A DNA stretch of 64,000 nt, from positions 1,291,122 to 1,355,121 of the forward strand of contig NZ_AQUI01000002.1 of the NCBI RefSeq assembly GCF_000371785.1, written 5' to 3'. The translations under genes were made by a program, and so were the position numbers. The notes beneath the pieces are model-generated. The model had not been told where the DNA came from. It did not search any database and was given only the letters and a program-made list of their open reading frames with translations. This document shows, piece after piece, positions 45,430 through 53,021 of this stretch. Position 1 is the stretch's first letter. Each line of letters begins with the position of its first letter. This stretch comes from Actinopolyspora halophila DSM 43834 (GTDB lineage: Bacteria; Actinomycetota; Actinomycetes; Mycobacteriales; Pseudonocardiaceae).

Positions 45430-47121
45430 CTACCGGCTTCGTTCCGGGGGCACCGCGGGCAACCTGCCCGGTACGACCTTGCCGGTGGCGTTTCTGGGCA
45501 GCGCGTCCAGGAAGACCACGTCGCGGGGGCGGGCGAAGCTCGACAACCGCTCCCGGGTGCGTTCGCGCACGGTGTCCGCGTCCAGTGTCGCGCCCTCGTG
45601 CAGCACCACGAAAGCGGCCAGCCGCTGTCCGTAGTCCTGGTCCTCGACCCCGGTCACCACCACTTCGCTCACCTCGGGGAAACCGGTGACGAGGTCCTCG
45701 GTTTCCTTGGGGTAGACGTTCTCCCCGCCCGAGACGATCATGTCGTCGGCCCGTCCGACCACGAACAGGCTTCCGCTCTCGTCGAGGTAGCCGAGGTCTC
45801 CGGTGGGCATGAGGCCGTCGTGCCGTTCCGAACTCCTGCCGTTGGTGTAGCCCTCGAAGAGCATGTCGTTGCGGACGTGGATGTTGCCCGTCTCTCCCCG
45901 CCGCACGGAAACGCCGGTGTCGTCCAGGACGCGCAGCGTGGTGCCACGGGGCGGCCGTCCTGCGGTGTCCGGGCTCGCACGCAGCTCCTGCGGAGTCGCG
46001 ATGCTCACCCAGGACGCCTCCGTCGAGCCGTAGAAGTTGTACAGCACGGAGCCGAAAACACGCTGGAAGTCCTTCGCGAGCTCTCCGGGCAGCGCGGACC
46101 CGCTGCAGGCCACGATGCGCAGTCCGCGGTGGTCGTAGGACCTTCGCTGCTCGGCAGGCAGTTCGAGCAGTCGTCGCAGCATCACGGGGACGGCGAACAT
46201 CGAAGTGCAGCGGTGGCGTTGCAGGGCCGCCATGGTCTGCTGCGGGTCGAATTTGCGGTGCAGCACCAGCGTGGCACCGAGCACGGTTCCGAGCTGGAAG
46301 CCGGCCAACCCCCAGGTGTGGAACAGGGGAGCGCATATCATCATGCGTTCGCCGCTGCGCAGTGGAACTCTGGACATGATCGTGGTGGCTGGGCTCAGGT
46401 TCGGTGGGTCGGGGCGACGAGCTCCCTTCGGGGTGCCGGTGGTCCCCGAGGTGAGTACGATCATCCGACCGTGCCGTGGTCGTTTCGGCAGGGCATCCGT
46501 CCCGGAGCGGCCGATCAGCTGTTCCACCGTGAGGTGGCTCGTCGTGCCCTCGGTCCAGCTGACCACGAGTTCCACGCCTTCCGGCGGGGAGACGAGCCCC
46601 GTGAACTCGGAGTCGGCGATCACCAGCCGCGCTCCCTGCTCGGTGAGCACGTTCGAGATCTGTTCTCCGCTCATGCCGGTGTTGACCAGTACCGAGTCCG
46701 CGCCCAGCTTGCCCGCGGCCACCACCGCCTCGACGAACCCGTGGTGGTTGCGGCACAGGATCGCGACTCTGGAGCCGGATCCGACCCCGCGTTCCCGGAG
46801 CGCGTTGGCCAGGCGGGTGGTGCGCTGGTCCACCTCGGCGAAGCTCAGCGCCCCCCGTTCGTCGATCACAGCGGGGCGGTCGGGGTGCCGTATCGCGCCC
46901 ACCGCGTACCCGAGTGGGATCGCGATTCCCCAGCGCCGGTAAGCGAACGCTGTGCGCAGCAGCTTGTCCGGACGCATCGGACGGACGACCCCCTGCTTGA
47001 CCAGGGTCAGCGTATCGAGTGCTGTCGGGGCGCGCCGTTCGGCCCAGCGCGTGATCCTCGCGGCGGTGTTCGCGGTCCACCTGGATCGACGCCGTGCCTT
47101 CGTAGTCCGCTCACTGGTCAC
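45430..47121 (-). CDS. Fatty-acid acyl-CoA synthetase (FadD-type, AMP-binding)
   Basis: A 563-residue ANL-superfamily enzyme that activates a carboxylic acid as acyl-AMP and then acyl-CoA. Seen: P-loop LTSGTTGTPKGA (223-234), YGSTEA, TGDLGYLDESG with the ribose-binding Asp, the hinge region GRADDMIVSGGENVYP, and catalytic lysine in RNATGKV near the C terminus. It resembles mycobacterial FadD12-type medium/long-chain synthetases; chain length is not predictable. GTG 47121 behind CGAGGTGCTGC. A palindrome at 47139-47158 overlaps its likely promoter, pointing to repression by a TetR-type protein. Confidence 0.9.
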   Translation of the reverse strand: MTSERTTKARRRSRWTANTAARITRWAERRAPTALDTLTLVKQGVVRPMRPDKLLRTAFAYRRWGIAIPLGYAVGAIRHPDRPAVIDERGALSFAEVDQRTTRLANALRERGVGSGSRVAILCRNHHGFVEAVVAAGKLGADSVLVNTGMSGEQISNVLTEQGARLVIADSEFTGLVSPPEGVELVVSWTEGTTSHLTVEQLIGRSGTDALPKRPRHGRMIVLTSGTTGTPKGARRPDPPNLSPATTIMSRVPLRSGERMMICAPLFHTWGLAGFQLGTVLGATLVLHRKFDPQQTMAALQRHRCTSMFAVPVMLRRLLELPAEQRRSYDHRGLRIVACSGSALPGELAKDFQRVFGSVLYNFYGSTEASWVSIATPQELRASPDTAGRPPRGTTLRVLDDTGVSVRRGETGNIHVRNDMLFEGYTNGRSSERHDGLMPTGDLGYLDESGSLFVVGRADDMIVSGGENVYPKETEDLVTGFPEVSEVVVTGVEDQDYGQRLAAFVVLHEGATLDADTVRERTRERLSSFARPRDVVFLDALPRNATGKVVPGRLPAVPPERSR

Positions 47122-47138
47122 GCAGCACCTCGCAAATC

Positions 47139-47158
47139 TACCTACTGGTGAGTAGATA
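47139..47158. promoter_or_regulatory. Candidate operator before the acyl-CoA synthetase gene
   Basis: An inverted repeat with arms TACCTACT and AGTAGATA around GGTG; the inner arms CTACT/AGTAG are perfect. It sits 18-37 bp upstream of the GTG start in an AT-richer patch, typical for a TetR-family operator before fatty-acid genes. Confidence 0.5.
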
Positions 47159-47339
47159 ATGCCTCGAGTTTCGCTGCGAGGAAAGAGGTGCCGAGCGAAG
47201 AATATCCACGGATGTGAACCGGCTGACAGACTGAGAAGCGCGTGCTCTCCGCGGCGTGCGGTGCGTGTCCGGCCGCTGCCCCGGTGTGCGCGGCGACACC
47301 GAGACGTCCGAGCCGGTATCGGAAGGGAAGCCCGGAGAA

Positions 47340-47744
47340 GTGAGCGACTACGACGTGCGACTGTGGCGGGCGCTGCACAGGGTGCTGCTCGTGCTGGCCC
47401 TCGGGACGGTGGTCCTGTTGATCGGACTGGGCGGGGGAGCGCAGCGCGCCGACTCGTTGTTCGGTGTGCTGCTCCTGGCTCTGGCGGTGTCGCCCGCCGC
47501 GCTGACCGTGCGGGGGATGCCGCCGCACGCGCGGGCCAAACTCCCGGAACTGCCGAAACGCCGCCCGCTGTTGACGATCACGGCGGCGCTGCTGGCCTGC
47601 TCGGCGGCCTTCCTCGCCCTCTGGATACTGGTGAACCTGGTCGTTCCGGGGGTGCTGGCCCCGTTGTCGCTGGCGGTCCCCGTACTCGCCGGGGCCGGGC
47701 TGGCGACCCTCGCCGGTCGCCTCACCCGGACCCGGCGGCGCTGA
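47340..47744 (+). CDS. Small membrane protein, unknown
   Basis: A 134-residue protein with about four hydrophobic helices in two pairs (roughly 14-33, 38-56, 76-98 and 101-122), separated by a Pro/Arg-rich loop, with a basic C terminus (RLTRTRRR). I do not recognise a family. GTG 47340 has a close GGAG site. It is divergent from the acyl-CoA synthetase and followed by a palindromic repeat. Confidence 0.65.
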   Translation: MSDYDVRLWRALHRVLLVLALGTVVLLIGLGGGAQRADSLFGVLLLALAVSPAALTVRGMPPHARAKLPELPKRRPLLTITAALLACSAAFLALWILVNLVVPGVLAPLSLAVPVLAGAGLATLAGRLTRTRRR

Positions 47745-47749
47745 GGTCT

Positions 47750-47838
47750 TCCGGTCGGGTTGTTGGTGGGCTTGAGCCTTTCTTCGGCGCGGACAGCGCC
47801 GAAACACCCACCTACGACAACCGAAACGGAAAGCTCCA
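47750..47838. repeat. Palindromic intergenic repeat, copy C
   Basis: Compact copy between convergent genes. Outer arms GGGTTGTTGGTGGG near 47757 and CCCACCTACGACAACCGA near 47806; inner hairpin TTCGGCGC (47783-47790) / GCGCCGAA (47796-47803). The right end shares CCACCTACGACAACCGA with copy B. Probably a bidirectional terminator. Confidence 0.7.
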
Positions 47839-48573
47839 TCAGACCGAGTGGACGACCAATCCGTCCTGCTCGCAACCGAAATCCAGCGTTCCCTCGAACT
47901 CGGCGACCGGCATCTCGTCCCTGATCAGCCGGTGCGAGCCTCCGTGCGTCTCCACGCTCAGCCGTTCGGCCGCGAAGTGCTGCTCTGCGTAGTCGGGGCC
48001 CTGCAGCCGGATGTCCAACTGCCCCTCGTGCAGGGTGATGGTCACCTGGCCACCGGGAATGGAGAGCGTTTCGCCGTCCCTGGTCAGGGTGATGCTGCTT
48101 TCCTCGGTCGTCTCCGGCAGTATCACGACCCGCGTCAGCGCGGCGTCCCTGCTGGAGTCCTGACGCGCCATTCCGATGACGTCCCGGCGCGCGCTCTCCC
48201 CCGGTTCGCTCTCCTCCGGGGCGGGAGCCAACAGCGCCGCCCGCTTCTTCGCGGCAAGTCGGTAGGGTTGCCAGGAGCCGGTGCCGACTAGGTTGACCAC
48301 CGAATTGACCTCGGTTCCGGTCAGCAGGTCCTCGCTGTCCGGGGCCGGGGTGATCTCCACGGCGTTCGCGCCGCGCTCGTTGAGCAGCTGTCGCAGTGCT
48401 CGGGCGCGTTCGCGTGCGTTGCGGTCGAACCCGCGGTTGATGGCCACCGTCGTGGAGTCGCTCGCGGTTCGCGCTGCCACATCGGCGAGGCTGGTCAGCG
48501 GGCCCCATACTGCGGCGGGGTCCTGGTCAGCCTGCCGAGAGCGCGTGCTGAGTCCCTCGGTAGTGCTATTCAT
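47839..48573 (-). CDS. Conserved hypothetical protein
   Basis: A 244-residue soluble protein without signal peptide or membrane helix. The first half has Arg/Ala-rich helices (NARERARALRQLLNERGANAV) and the second half a run of beta strands (SITLTRDGETLSIPGGQVTI, LDIRLQGPDY, EGTLDFGCEQDG). No family recognised. It is divergent from the lipoyl-like mini-gene over a 306-bp gap. The reading frame, codon use and convergent repeat support it as real. Confidence 0.65.
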   Translation of the reverse strand: MNSTTEGLSTRSRQADQDPAAVWGPLTSLADVAARTASDSTTVAINRGFDRNARERARALRQLLNERGANAVEITPAPDSEDLLTGTEVNSVVNLVGTGSWQPYRLAAKKRAALLAPAPEESEPGESARRDVIGMARQDSSRDAALTRVVILPETTEESSITLTRDGETLSIPGGQVTITLHEGQLDIRLQGPDYAEQHFAAERLSVETHGGSHRLIRDEMPVAEFEGTLDFGCEQDGLVVHSV

Positions 48574-48879
48574 TACCCCAACTCTAGTCCGGGGGTGCGT
48601 ATCGATTCACGGGTGCGGTTCGGCTGTGTGGTGTGATTTACCGCAGATGTGACGTAATTCGCCGTGAGTGGCGATCACACGGCCCATTCGGCCGGCGGGA
48701 AAATCGGTTAGCACCTCTCCCGGTGGTTGTCGCTCCGGAACGGGTTCAGTATCCGCACGGTCTTGCCTCGGCGACGCTGTGTTGTACAGGCTCCGTTCGC
48801 GGGGAACCGCGGCCGCTCGTTCGTGTCGAAAGCGATCGATGCGGACACGGTACGTGAATCGGATGGCCGGAGACGATCG
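48574..48879. other. 306-bp divergent intergenic region
   Basis: No gene seen. It presumably holds promoters for both neighbours. GTGTGAT (48631-48637) and ATCACAC (48675-48681) are inverted repeats 37 bp apart in the middle. A weak TCGATGACG-type leader precedes the downstream ATG. Confidence 0.4.
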
Positions 48880-49122
48880 ATGACGGAGCTGCTGTACTGC
48901 GCCGAACGCACCGCCGCCGGGGGGTTCGGAACCGCTCGTGCCGTGCTGGTGCGTTGGCTGGTTGCCGAGGGGAGTCCCGTGAGCTCGGGACAACCGTTGG
49001 CGGAGATACGCACCGGACAGCACCACACCCACATGCACGCGCTGGCGACCGGAACGCTGCGACAGCAGGTCAGAGCGGGGGAGTCCGTGCTTCCCGGGTT
49101 TCCGGTGGGGTTGATCGAGTAG
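48880..49122 (+). CDS. Stand-alone lipoyl/biotinyl-like domain lacking the lysine
   Basis: An 80-residue protein with the fold pattern of a biotinyl/lipoyl domain: FGTARAVLVRWLVAEGSPVS, GQPLAEIRTG, then ATGTLRQQVRAGESVLPGFPVGLIE. The turn that in active domains carries the modified lysine (xxDKA or MKM) reads HHTHMHA here, with no lysine in the protein. It therefore cannot be lipoylated or biotinylated in the usual way; the histidines suggest metal binding (inference). ATG 48880 is the first start with the fold. A palindromic repeat follows. Confidence 0.7.
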   Translation: MTELLYCAERTAAGGFGTARAVLVRWLVAEGSPVSSGQPLAEIRTGQHHTHMHALATGTLRQQVRAGESVLPGFPVGLIE

Positions 49123-49140
49123 CCGCCGGTGTTGGGAGGG

Positions 49141-49226
49141 CCCGCGGAGCGGTTCGCTTGGCGGTAAGCGGCTCCGCCGCTTACCCAACGACCGATCCGG
49201 CCTGGCGAGCGCTCACCCGAACCGCG
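49141..49226. repeat. Palindromic intergenic repeat, AAGCGGC-hairpin type (copy F)
   Basis: Outer arms GCGGTTCG (49149-49156) and CGAACCGC (49218-49225); inner hairpin GTAAGCGGC (49164-49172) / GCCGCTTAC (49176-49184) with a TCC loop. Same design as copies E and G. It likely ends the lipoyl-like gene's transcript before the TPP riboswitch. Confidence 0.65.
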
Positions 49227-49327
49227 CCGGCACTGAGCGGTCGGAAAGGTCGTAGCCGGTGCGTTGTTGACCTCCGCTGCTATGTTTGTTCCACCGAATC
49301 GGGGGAGGTCCCCACGATTCCGGTGAG

Positions 49328-49408
49328 TGACGCGGGGTGCCCGGACTTCGGACCGGGCTGAGAGAGACCCGTCGAACCTGAACTAGTTCGTACTAGCGGA
49401 GGGACGTC
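49328..49408 (+). promoter_or_regulatory. TPP riboswitch (THI element)
   Basis: All conserved parts of the thiamine pyrophosphate aptamer are present in order: GCGGGGTGCCCGG near 49332, a CCGGACTTCGGACCGGG hairpin, GGCTGAGAGAGACCC (pyrimidine-binding), GAACCTGA (49374-49381) and, after a CTAGTTCGTACTAG stem, GCGGAGGGA. It lies 145 bp before thiD. A small hairpin over the thiD ribosome binding site (49532-49546) suggests translational control: bound TPP would hide the site. Confidence 0.95.
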
Positions 49409-49531
49409 GCAGTGCTGTCGGTACTTCTGTGCTGTCGTCACGCTCGTCGCTCGCGGCCCGAACCGTCCGGTGGCGATCCGATCCACCGACAACGGCCGCG
49501 TGCGGGCGGCGGTGTGACCCGCGTGCGCGTC

Positions 49532-49546
49532 CCCCTCGGAAAGGGG
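49532..49546 (+). promoter_or_regulatory. Possible expression platform over the thiD ribosome binding site
   Basis: CCCCT (49532-49536) can pair with AGGGG (49542-49546), covering the AAAGGGG ribosome binding site just before GTG 49552. Confidence 0.4.
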
Positions 49547-49551
49547 CGCCA

Positions 49552-50352
49552 GTGATCCGGAACGTCCTGACCATCGCGGGTACCGACCCCAGCGGGGGAG
49601 CGGGCGTCCAAGCCGACCTGAAGGCGTTCTCGGCTCACGAGACCTACGGGATGGCGGTGACCACGGCGCTGGTCGCCCAGACCACGACGGGGGTTTCCTC
49701 GGTGCACGAGGTGCCGGCCGGGTTCGTCACCGAGCAGTTACGCACCCTGCTGGACGACGTCCGGGTGGACGCGGTCAAGATCGGCATGCTTTCGGACGCC
49801 GCGATCATCGGTGCGGTCGCCGCGGAACTGGAGCGGTACTCCCCGCCGAACGTGGTGCTCGACCCCGTCATGGTCGCCAAGAGCGGGGACAGGCTGCTGG
49901 CGGAGGAGGCCGTGCTTGCCCTGCGCGACGAGCTGATCCCCCGTGTGGACCTGATAACGCCGAACCTGCCGGAAGCGGCCGACCTGCTGGGCGCGGAGGA
50001 GATCACCGAGGCCGCGGAGATGCCCGAACAGGCGGCCCGGTTGAGGAAGCTCGGCGCCGCACGGGTGCTGCTGAAGGGCGGGCACCTCGGCGGGAGCTCC
50101 AGCGTCGACGTGCTGGACGCGGACGGTGCGGTGCAGTCCCTGCGCGAGGAGCGGGTGGACACGAAGAACGACCACGGAACCGGCTGCACCCTTTCCGCCG
50201 CGATAGCCGCGCTGCGCGCACGACGCCCCGACTGGTCGACGGCGGTCCGGGAGGCGAAGGAGTACCTGAGCGGAGCCCTGCGCGCCGCCGACCGGCTCGA
50301 AGTGGGCCACGGGCACGGGCCGGTGCACCACTTTCACGACCGATGGAGTTGA
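49552..50352 (+). CDS. thiD: Hydroxymethylpyrimidine/phosphomethylpyrimidine kinase
   Basis: A 266-residue ribokinase-fold enzyme that phosphorylates HMP and HMP-phosphate for thiamine synthesis. Seen: IAGTDPSGGAGVQADLKAF (9-27) substrate-binding start, AVKIGMLSD, VVLDPVMVAKSGDRLL, TPNLPEAADLL and KNDHGTGCTLSAA with the catalytic GTGC anion hole. GTG 49552. It is the first gene after the TPP riboswitch and is followed by tenA after 131 bp on the same strand. thiC, thiE and thiM are not in the window. Confidence 0.95.
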   Translation: MIRNVLTIAGTDPSGGAGVQADLKAFSAHETYGMAVTTALVAQTTTGVSSVHEVPAGFVTEQLRTLLDDVRVDAVKIGMLSDAAIIGAVAAELERYSPPNVVLDPVMVAKSGDRLLAEEAVLALRDELIPRVDLITPNLPEAADLLGAEEITEAAEMPEQAARLRKLGAARVLLKGGHLGGSSSVDVLDADGAVQSLREERVDTKNDHGTGCTLSAAIAALRARRPDWSTAVREAKEYLSGALRAADRLEVGHGHGPVHHFHDRWS

Positions 50353-50483
50353 GGGTGCGCGCGGGCCGGTTCGCCCGGCGGCTCGCGTGAATCACGTGGA
50401 CAACCCGGCCCGTCGTGGGAGCCGGGACATCGAGAGCAGCCACCGGAACGCCCCGGCTCACACGCCGAGGTGGGAGGAGACCC

Positions 50484-51218
50484 ATGAATCGTCGACTGCC
50501 CGAGCCCGATCCGGACGGTTTCTGCGCCGCCGCATGGGCACACACCGCCGAGCTGCAGGACGCGATCGTGCGCCATCCGTTCAACCTGGCGCTCGCCGAC
50601 GGAACGCTGCAACGCGACCGCTTCGCGTTCTACATCGTTCAGGACGCACGCTACCTGTTCGGATTCGCCCGAGCTCTGGCCGCGACGGCGGCACGTGCCG
50701 AGGACCCGGCGGACTCCGCTTTCCTCGCGGGCAGCGCGCACGGCGCCCTGGCCGAGGAACGCAGATTGCACGCGGGCTACGTCGAAGAGCTCGGTCTCAC
50801 CGAGGAGGAGATGTCCGGCATCGAGACCTCGCCGACCTGTTTGGCCTACACCTCGTACCTGCGGGCGAGCGCGCAGAGCGAACCCTACCCGGTGGCGGTC
50901 GCCGCGCTGCTGCCGTGCTTCTGGGTGTACCAGCACGTGGGCAGCACGATTCTGGAGCAGACCGGGGACACGTCCGGACACCCCTACGGCAGGTGGATCG
51001 ACACCTACGCCGACGAGGAGTTCGCCGCGACGGTGCTCGGGGCCAGGGAGCTGACCGACAGGTTGGCCGCAGCTGCCGACGAGCGAACCCGCGAGCGGAT
51101 GCTCACGGCTTTCGTCCGGTGCAGCGAGTACGAGTGGCTCTTCTGGAACAGCGCGTGGGAGAAGCAGGAGTGGCCGACCGCGCGGTGGCTTCCCCGGAGG
51201 GGAGACCACGTGGAGTGA
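50484..51218 (+). CDS. tenA: TenA-family aminopyrimidine aminohydrolase
   Basis: A 244-residue TenA (thiaminase II) protein, which salvages HMP from degraded thiamine by deaminating aminopyrimidines. Likely catalytic residues by motif: Asp54 in IVQDARYLFGF, Cys145 in LLPCFWVYQ, and Glu217 in YEWLFWNSAW; GRWIDTYADEEF is the other family signature. ATG 50484 follows GGGAGGA. It lies after thiD under the TPP riboswitch, so the product HMP could be phosphorylated by ThiD at once. Confidence 0.93.
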   Translation: MNRRLPEPDPDGFCAAAWAHTAELQDAIVRHPFNLALADGTLQRDRFAFYIVQDARYLFGFARALAATAARAEDPADSAFLAGSAHGALAEERRLHAGYVEELGLTEEEMSGIETSPTCLAYTSYLRASAQSEPYPVAVAALLPCFWVYQHVGSTILEQTGDTSGHPYGRWIDTYADEEFAATVLGARELTDRLAAAADERTRERMLTAFVRCSEYEWLFWNSAWEKQEWPTARWLPRRGDHVE

Positions 51219-51324
51219 CGTTCGGGGGTGCGCTGCCCGGACCGGGGTGACCGTTGGCTCGGGCGCCCCGGGCGGGAACCGGCGGGATTCCGGCAGGTGA
51301 ACCCCGCCGAACGCAAGACCCCGA

Positions 51325-52452
51325 TCAGTAGATCCGGCGCGCGAGCGAAACCTTGGAGGCGTGCAGTTTGCGCAGCGTCCCCGGGTCGAATCCACCCGTC
51401 GGTGGCTGGGACATGCTCAGATCCGTGTTCAACGACCACCCCGAGCCGCGTTCGATCAGCGAACGGTGCTTGTTGGTGTAGTAGTTCGTGTCGATCACGA
51501 TCGCCGTGCCGCTCGCACCGGCCGCGGCCGCCATCAGATGCATGTGGAAGCGGGTGGACAACCAGCGTTGCCCCGCTGTTGCGGGCAGACCGTTGTCCAT
51601 GATCTCGGAGAAGGGGTAGAAACGCGCGCCTGGCAGCTCGTGTTCGACCAGGGCGAATATCTCCCGGTCCACCCGGGGGATCCCCTCCACGAAACCGACC
51701 TGTTCGGAAGGCACTCCCCACTGGCGCAGCGTGTCCAACACGTGCCCTGCGAGCGCGGGGGCGCTCAGCGTGAGCAGGTCCGACTGGATGCAGACCATGA
51801 CCTCGGGGACCTGATCGTCCCGGTAGAGCCCGGATCCGGTGTCGAAGAAGAGATCGTCGCCCGTGGACGTGACTCCCGCAACGTCGGCCAGTACCTCGGA
51901 GGACGGTTCGTCCCGGACGTCGACGACGTCGAAGTGCCGTGCCAGCTCCCGCACCAGTGGACGAGCGTCGGCCGCCACGGGAGTGAGTCCCTGCCCGGTC
52001 ATGGCCAGCCGACCCCCGGAATGCTCGCTGCTGGCCACCGCGGCGGCCAGCAGTCCGATGTGGTGCGGCCAGATGCCGTTGATGTAGCCGCCTCCGATGA
52101 TGTGGAACACATCGGCCCGAGCGGCCACCCTGATTCCGGCCACCCAGCGGGGAGCCATTCCGGGGTTGTCGATCGCCTGCCTGACGAAGGAGGCAACCTG
52201 CCAGGGTTCGCCGGACGAGGCCTGCCAGCACAACCGCCAGAAGGTGTCTGTGAAGCGCACGTTCGGGTGCAGTTCCCCCAGCAGCACCTCGCTGGGCCCC
52301 GGATTCGGGCAATCCAGCCACACCGTGGCTTCCGGCGCGTGGTGGGCGAGGTACTTCAACCAGGTGGCGGCGATGAGCTCGTCACCGTAGTTGGGATTGC
52401 CCGTGGTGCCCACGAGATAGAAGGTGCTGTGCTCCGGGGACGGGTTGTTCAC
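51325..52452 (-). CDS. Polysaccharide pyruvyl transferase family protein
   Basis: A 375-residue protein of the PS_pyruv_trans family, which adds ketal-linked pyruvate to wall or exopolysaccharide sugars (CsaB is one example). Seen: GTTGNPNYGDELIAATWLKYL at the N terminus, FHIIGGGYINGIWPHH, MTGQGLTPV and STRFHMHLMAAAAG near residue 300, where the conserved His/Arg of the family lie. GTG 52452 behind AAGGAGCACGTAA. It is the last gene of a minus-strand run with the DivIVA-type genes (74 bp after the nearest), so it may be co-transcribed and act on the cell envelope. Confidence 0.85.
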   Translation of the reverse strand: MNNPSPEHSTFYLVGTTGNPNYGDELIAATWLKYLAHHAPEATVWLDCPNPGPSEVLLGELHPNVRFTDTFWRLCWQASSGEPWQVASFVRQAIDNPGMAPRWVAGIRVAARADVFHIIGGGYINGIWPHHIGLLAAAVASSEHSGGRLAMTGQGLTPVAADARPLVRELARHFDVVDVRDEPSSEVLADVAGVTSTGDDLFFDTGSGLYRDDQVPEVMVCIQSDLLTLSAPALAGHVLDTLRQWGVPSEQVGFVEGIPRVDREIFALVEHELPGARFYPFSEIMDNGLPATAGQRWLSTRFHMHLMAAAAGASGTAIVIDTNYYTNKHRSLIERGSGWSLNTDLSMSQPPTGGFDPGTLRKLHASKVSLARRIY

Positions 52453-52526
52453 TTACGTGCTCCTTGACCGGTCTCGGAGGGCGCTGCTTCTCGAGCGTCC
52501 CCTGAGAACGGTCGTCGCGGAGTGAG

Positions 52527-53000
52527 TCACTCGATGCCGAGTTCCCCGGTGACGTTCAACAGGCGCGCTCTTGCCCTTCCGAAGCGTACCGCGCAGTCGG
52601 AAGCGCAGAGCTCAACCCGTTTTTCCCACCTGCTCGTGGTGGTGCCGAACGAGCGTTCCGCGTCCTCCCAGGTAGGAGGTGCCTGTGGGGTTTCCGCAGC
52701 GGGAAGGGTGTCCTCCCCGTCCGCTTCCCGCTCCTGCCGTGCCGGAGGGGAGTCCCACTCGTGCGTCTCCGGGGAGGACGTCGACTCGGGGCTCCGCCGT
52801 TTCGTGGAGGTTCGCTCCGCGGTGGGGGAGACGCCGGGGCGGGTCCGGTTGGACCGCCCCGGACGCGCTGCCCTTCTGCCGCTCCTGCGGCTTTCGCGAC
52901 GCAACAGCGGTACGAACACCGCGGCGGCGAGGCCGAAACCGACGAGGAAGGTAAGCACCAGCATGTCGATGGCGGGGAAGGTGGACTGCGCCAATGGCAT
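52527..53000 (-). CDS. Single-pass membrane protein of the DivIVA-type cluster
   Basis: A 157-residue protein, family not recognised. A short N terminus leads into one membrane helix (about residues 11-33), then a strongly basic patch (LRRESRRSGRRAARPGR), an acidic/Pro-rich disordered stretch, and a C-terminal amphipathic helix (WEDAERSFGTTTSRWEKRVE) with two cysteines. ATG 53000 follows GGAGAGACATC; an in-frame GTG lies at 53015. It starts 21 bp after the stop of the DivIVA-type gene at 53022, so the two are coupled. Topology suggests a cytoplasmic C terminus, perhaps tethering the coiled-coil protein. Confidence 0.7.
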   Translation of the reverse strand: MPLAQSTFPAIDMLVLTFLVGFGLAAAVFVPLLRRESRRSGRRAARPGRSNRTRPGVSPTAERTSTKRRSPESTSSPETHEWDSPPARQEREADGEDTLPAAETPQAPPTWEDAERSFGTTTSRWEKRVELCASDCAVRFGRARARLLNVTGELGIE

Positions 53001-53021
53001 GATGTCTCTCCACAACGTCGT

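Noticed and set aside
48663-48682. CRP-like site GTGA-N7-TCAC upstream of the lipoyl-like gene
   Set aside because: Spacing is seven rather than six bases and the flanking bases do not match; too weak to list as a site.
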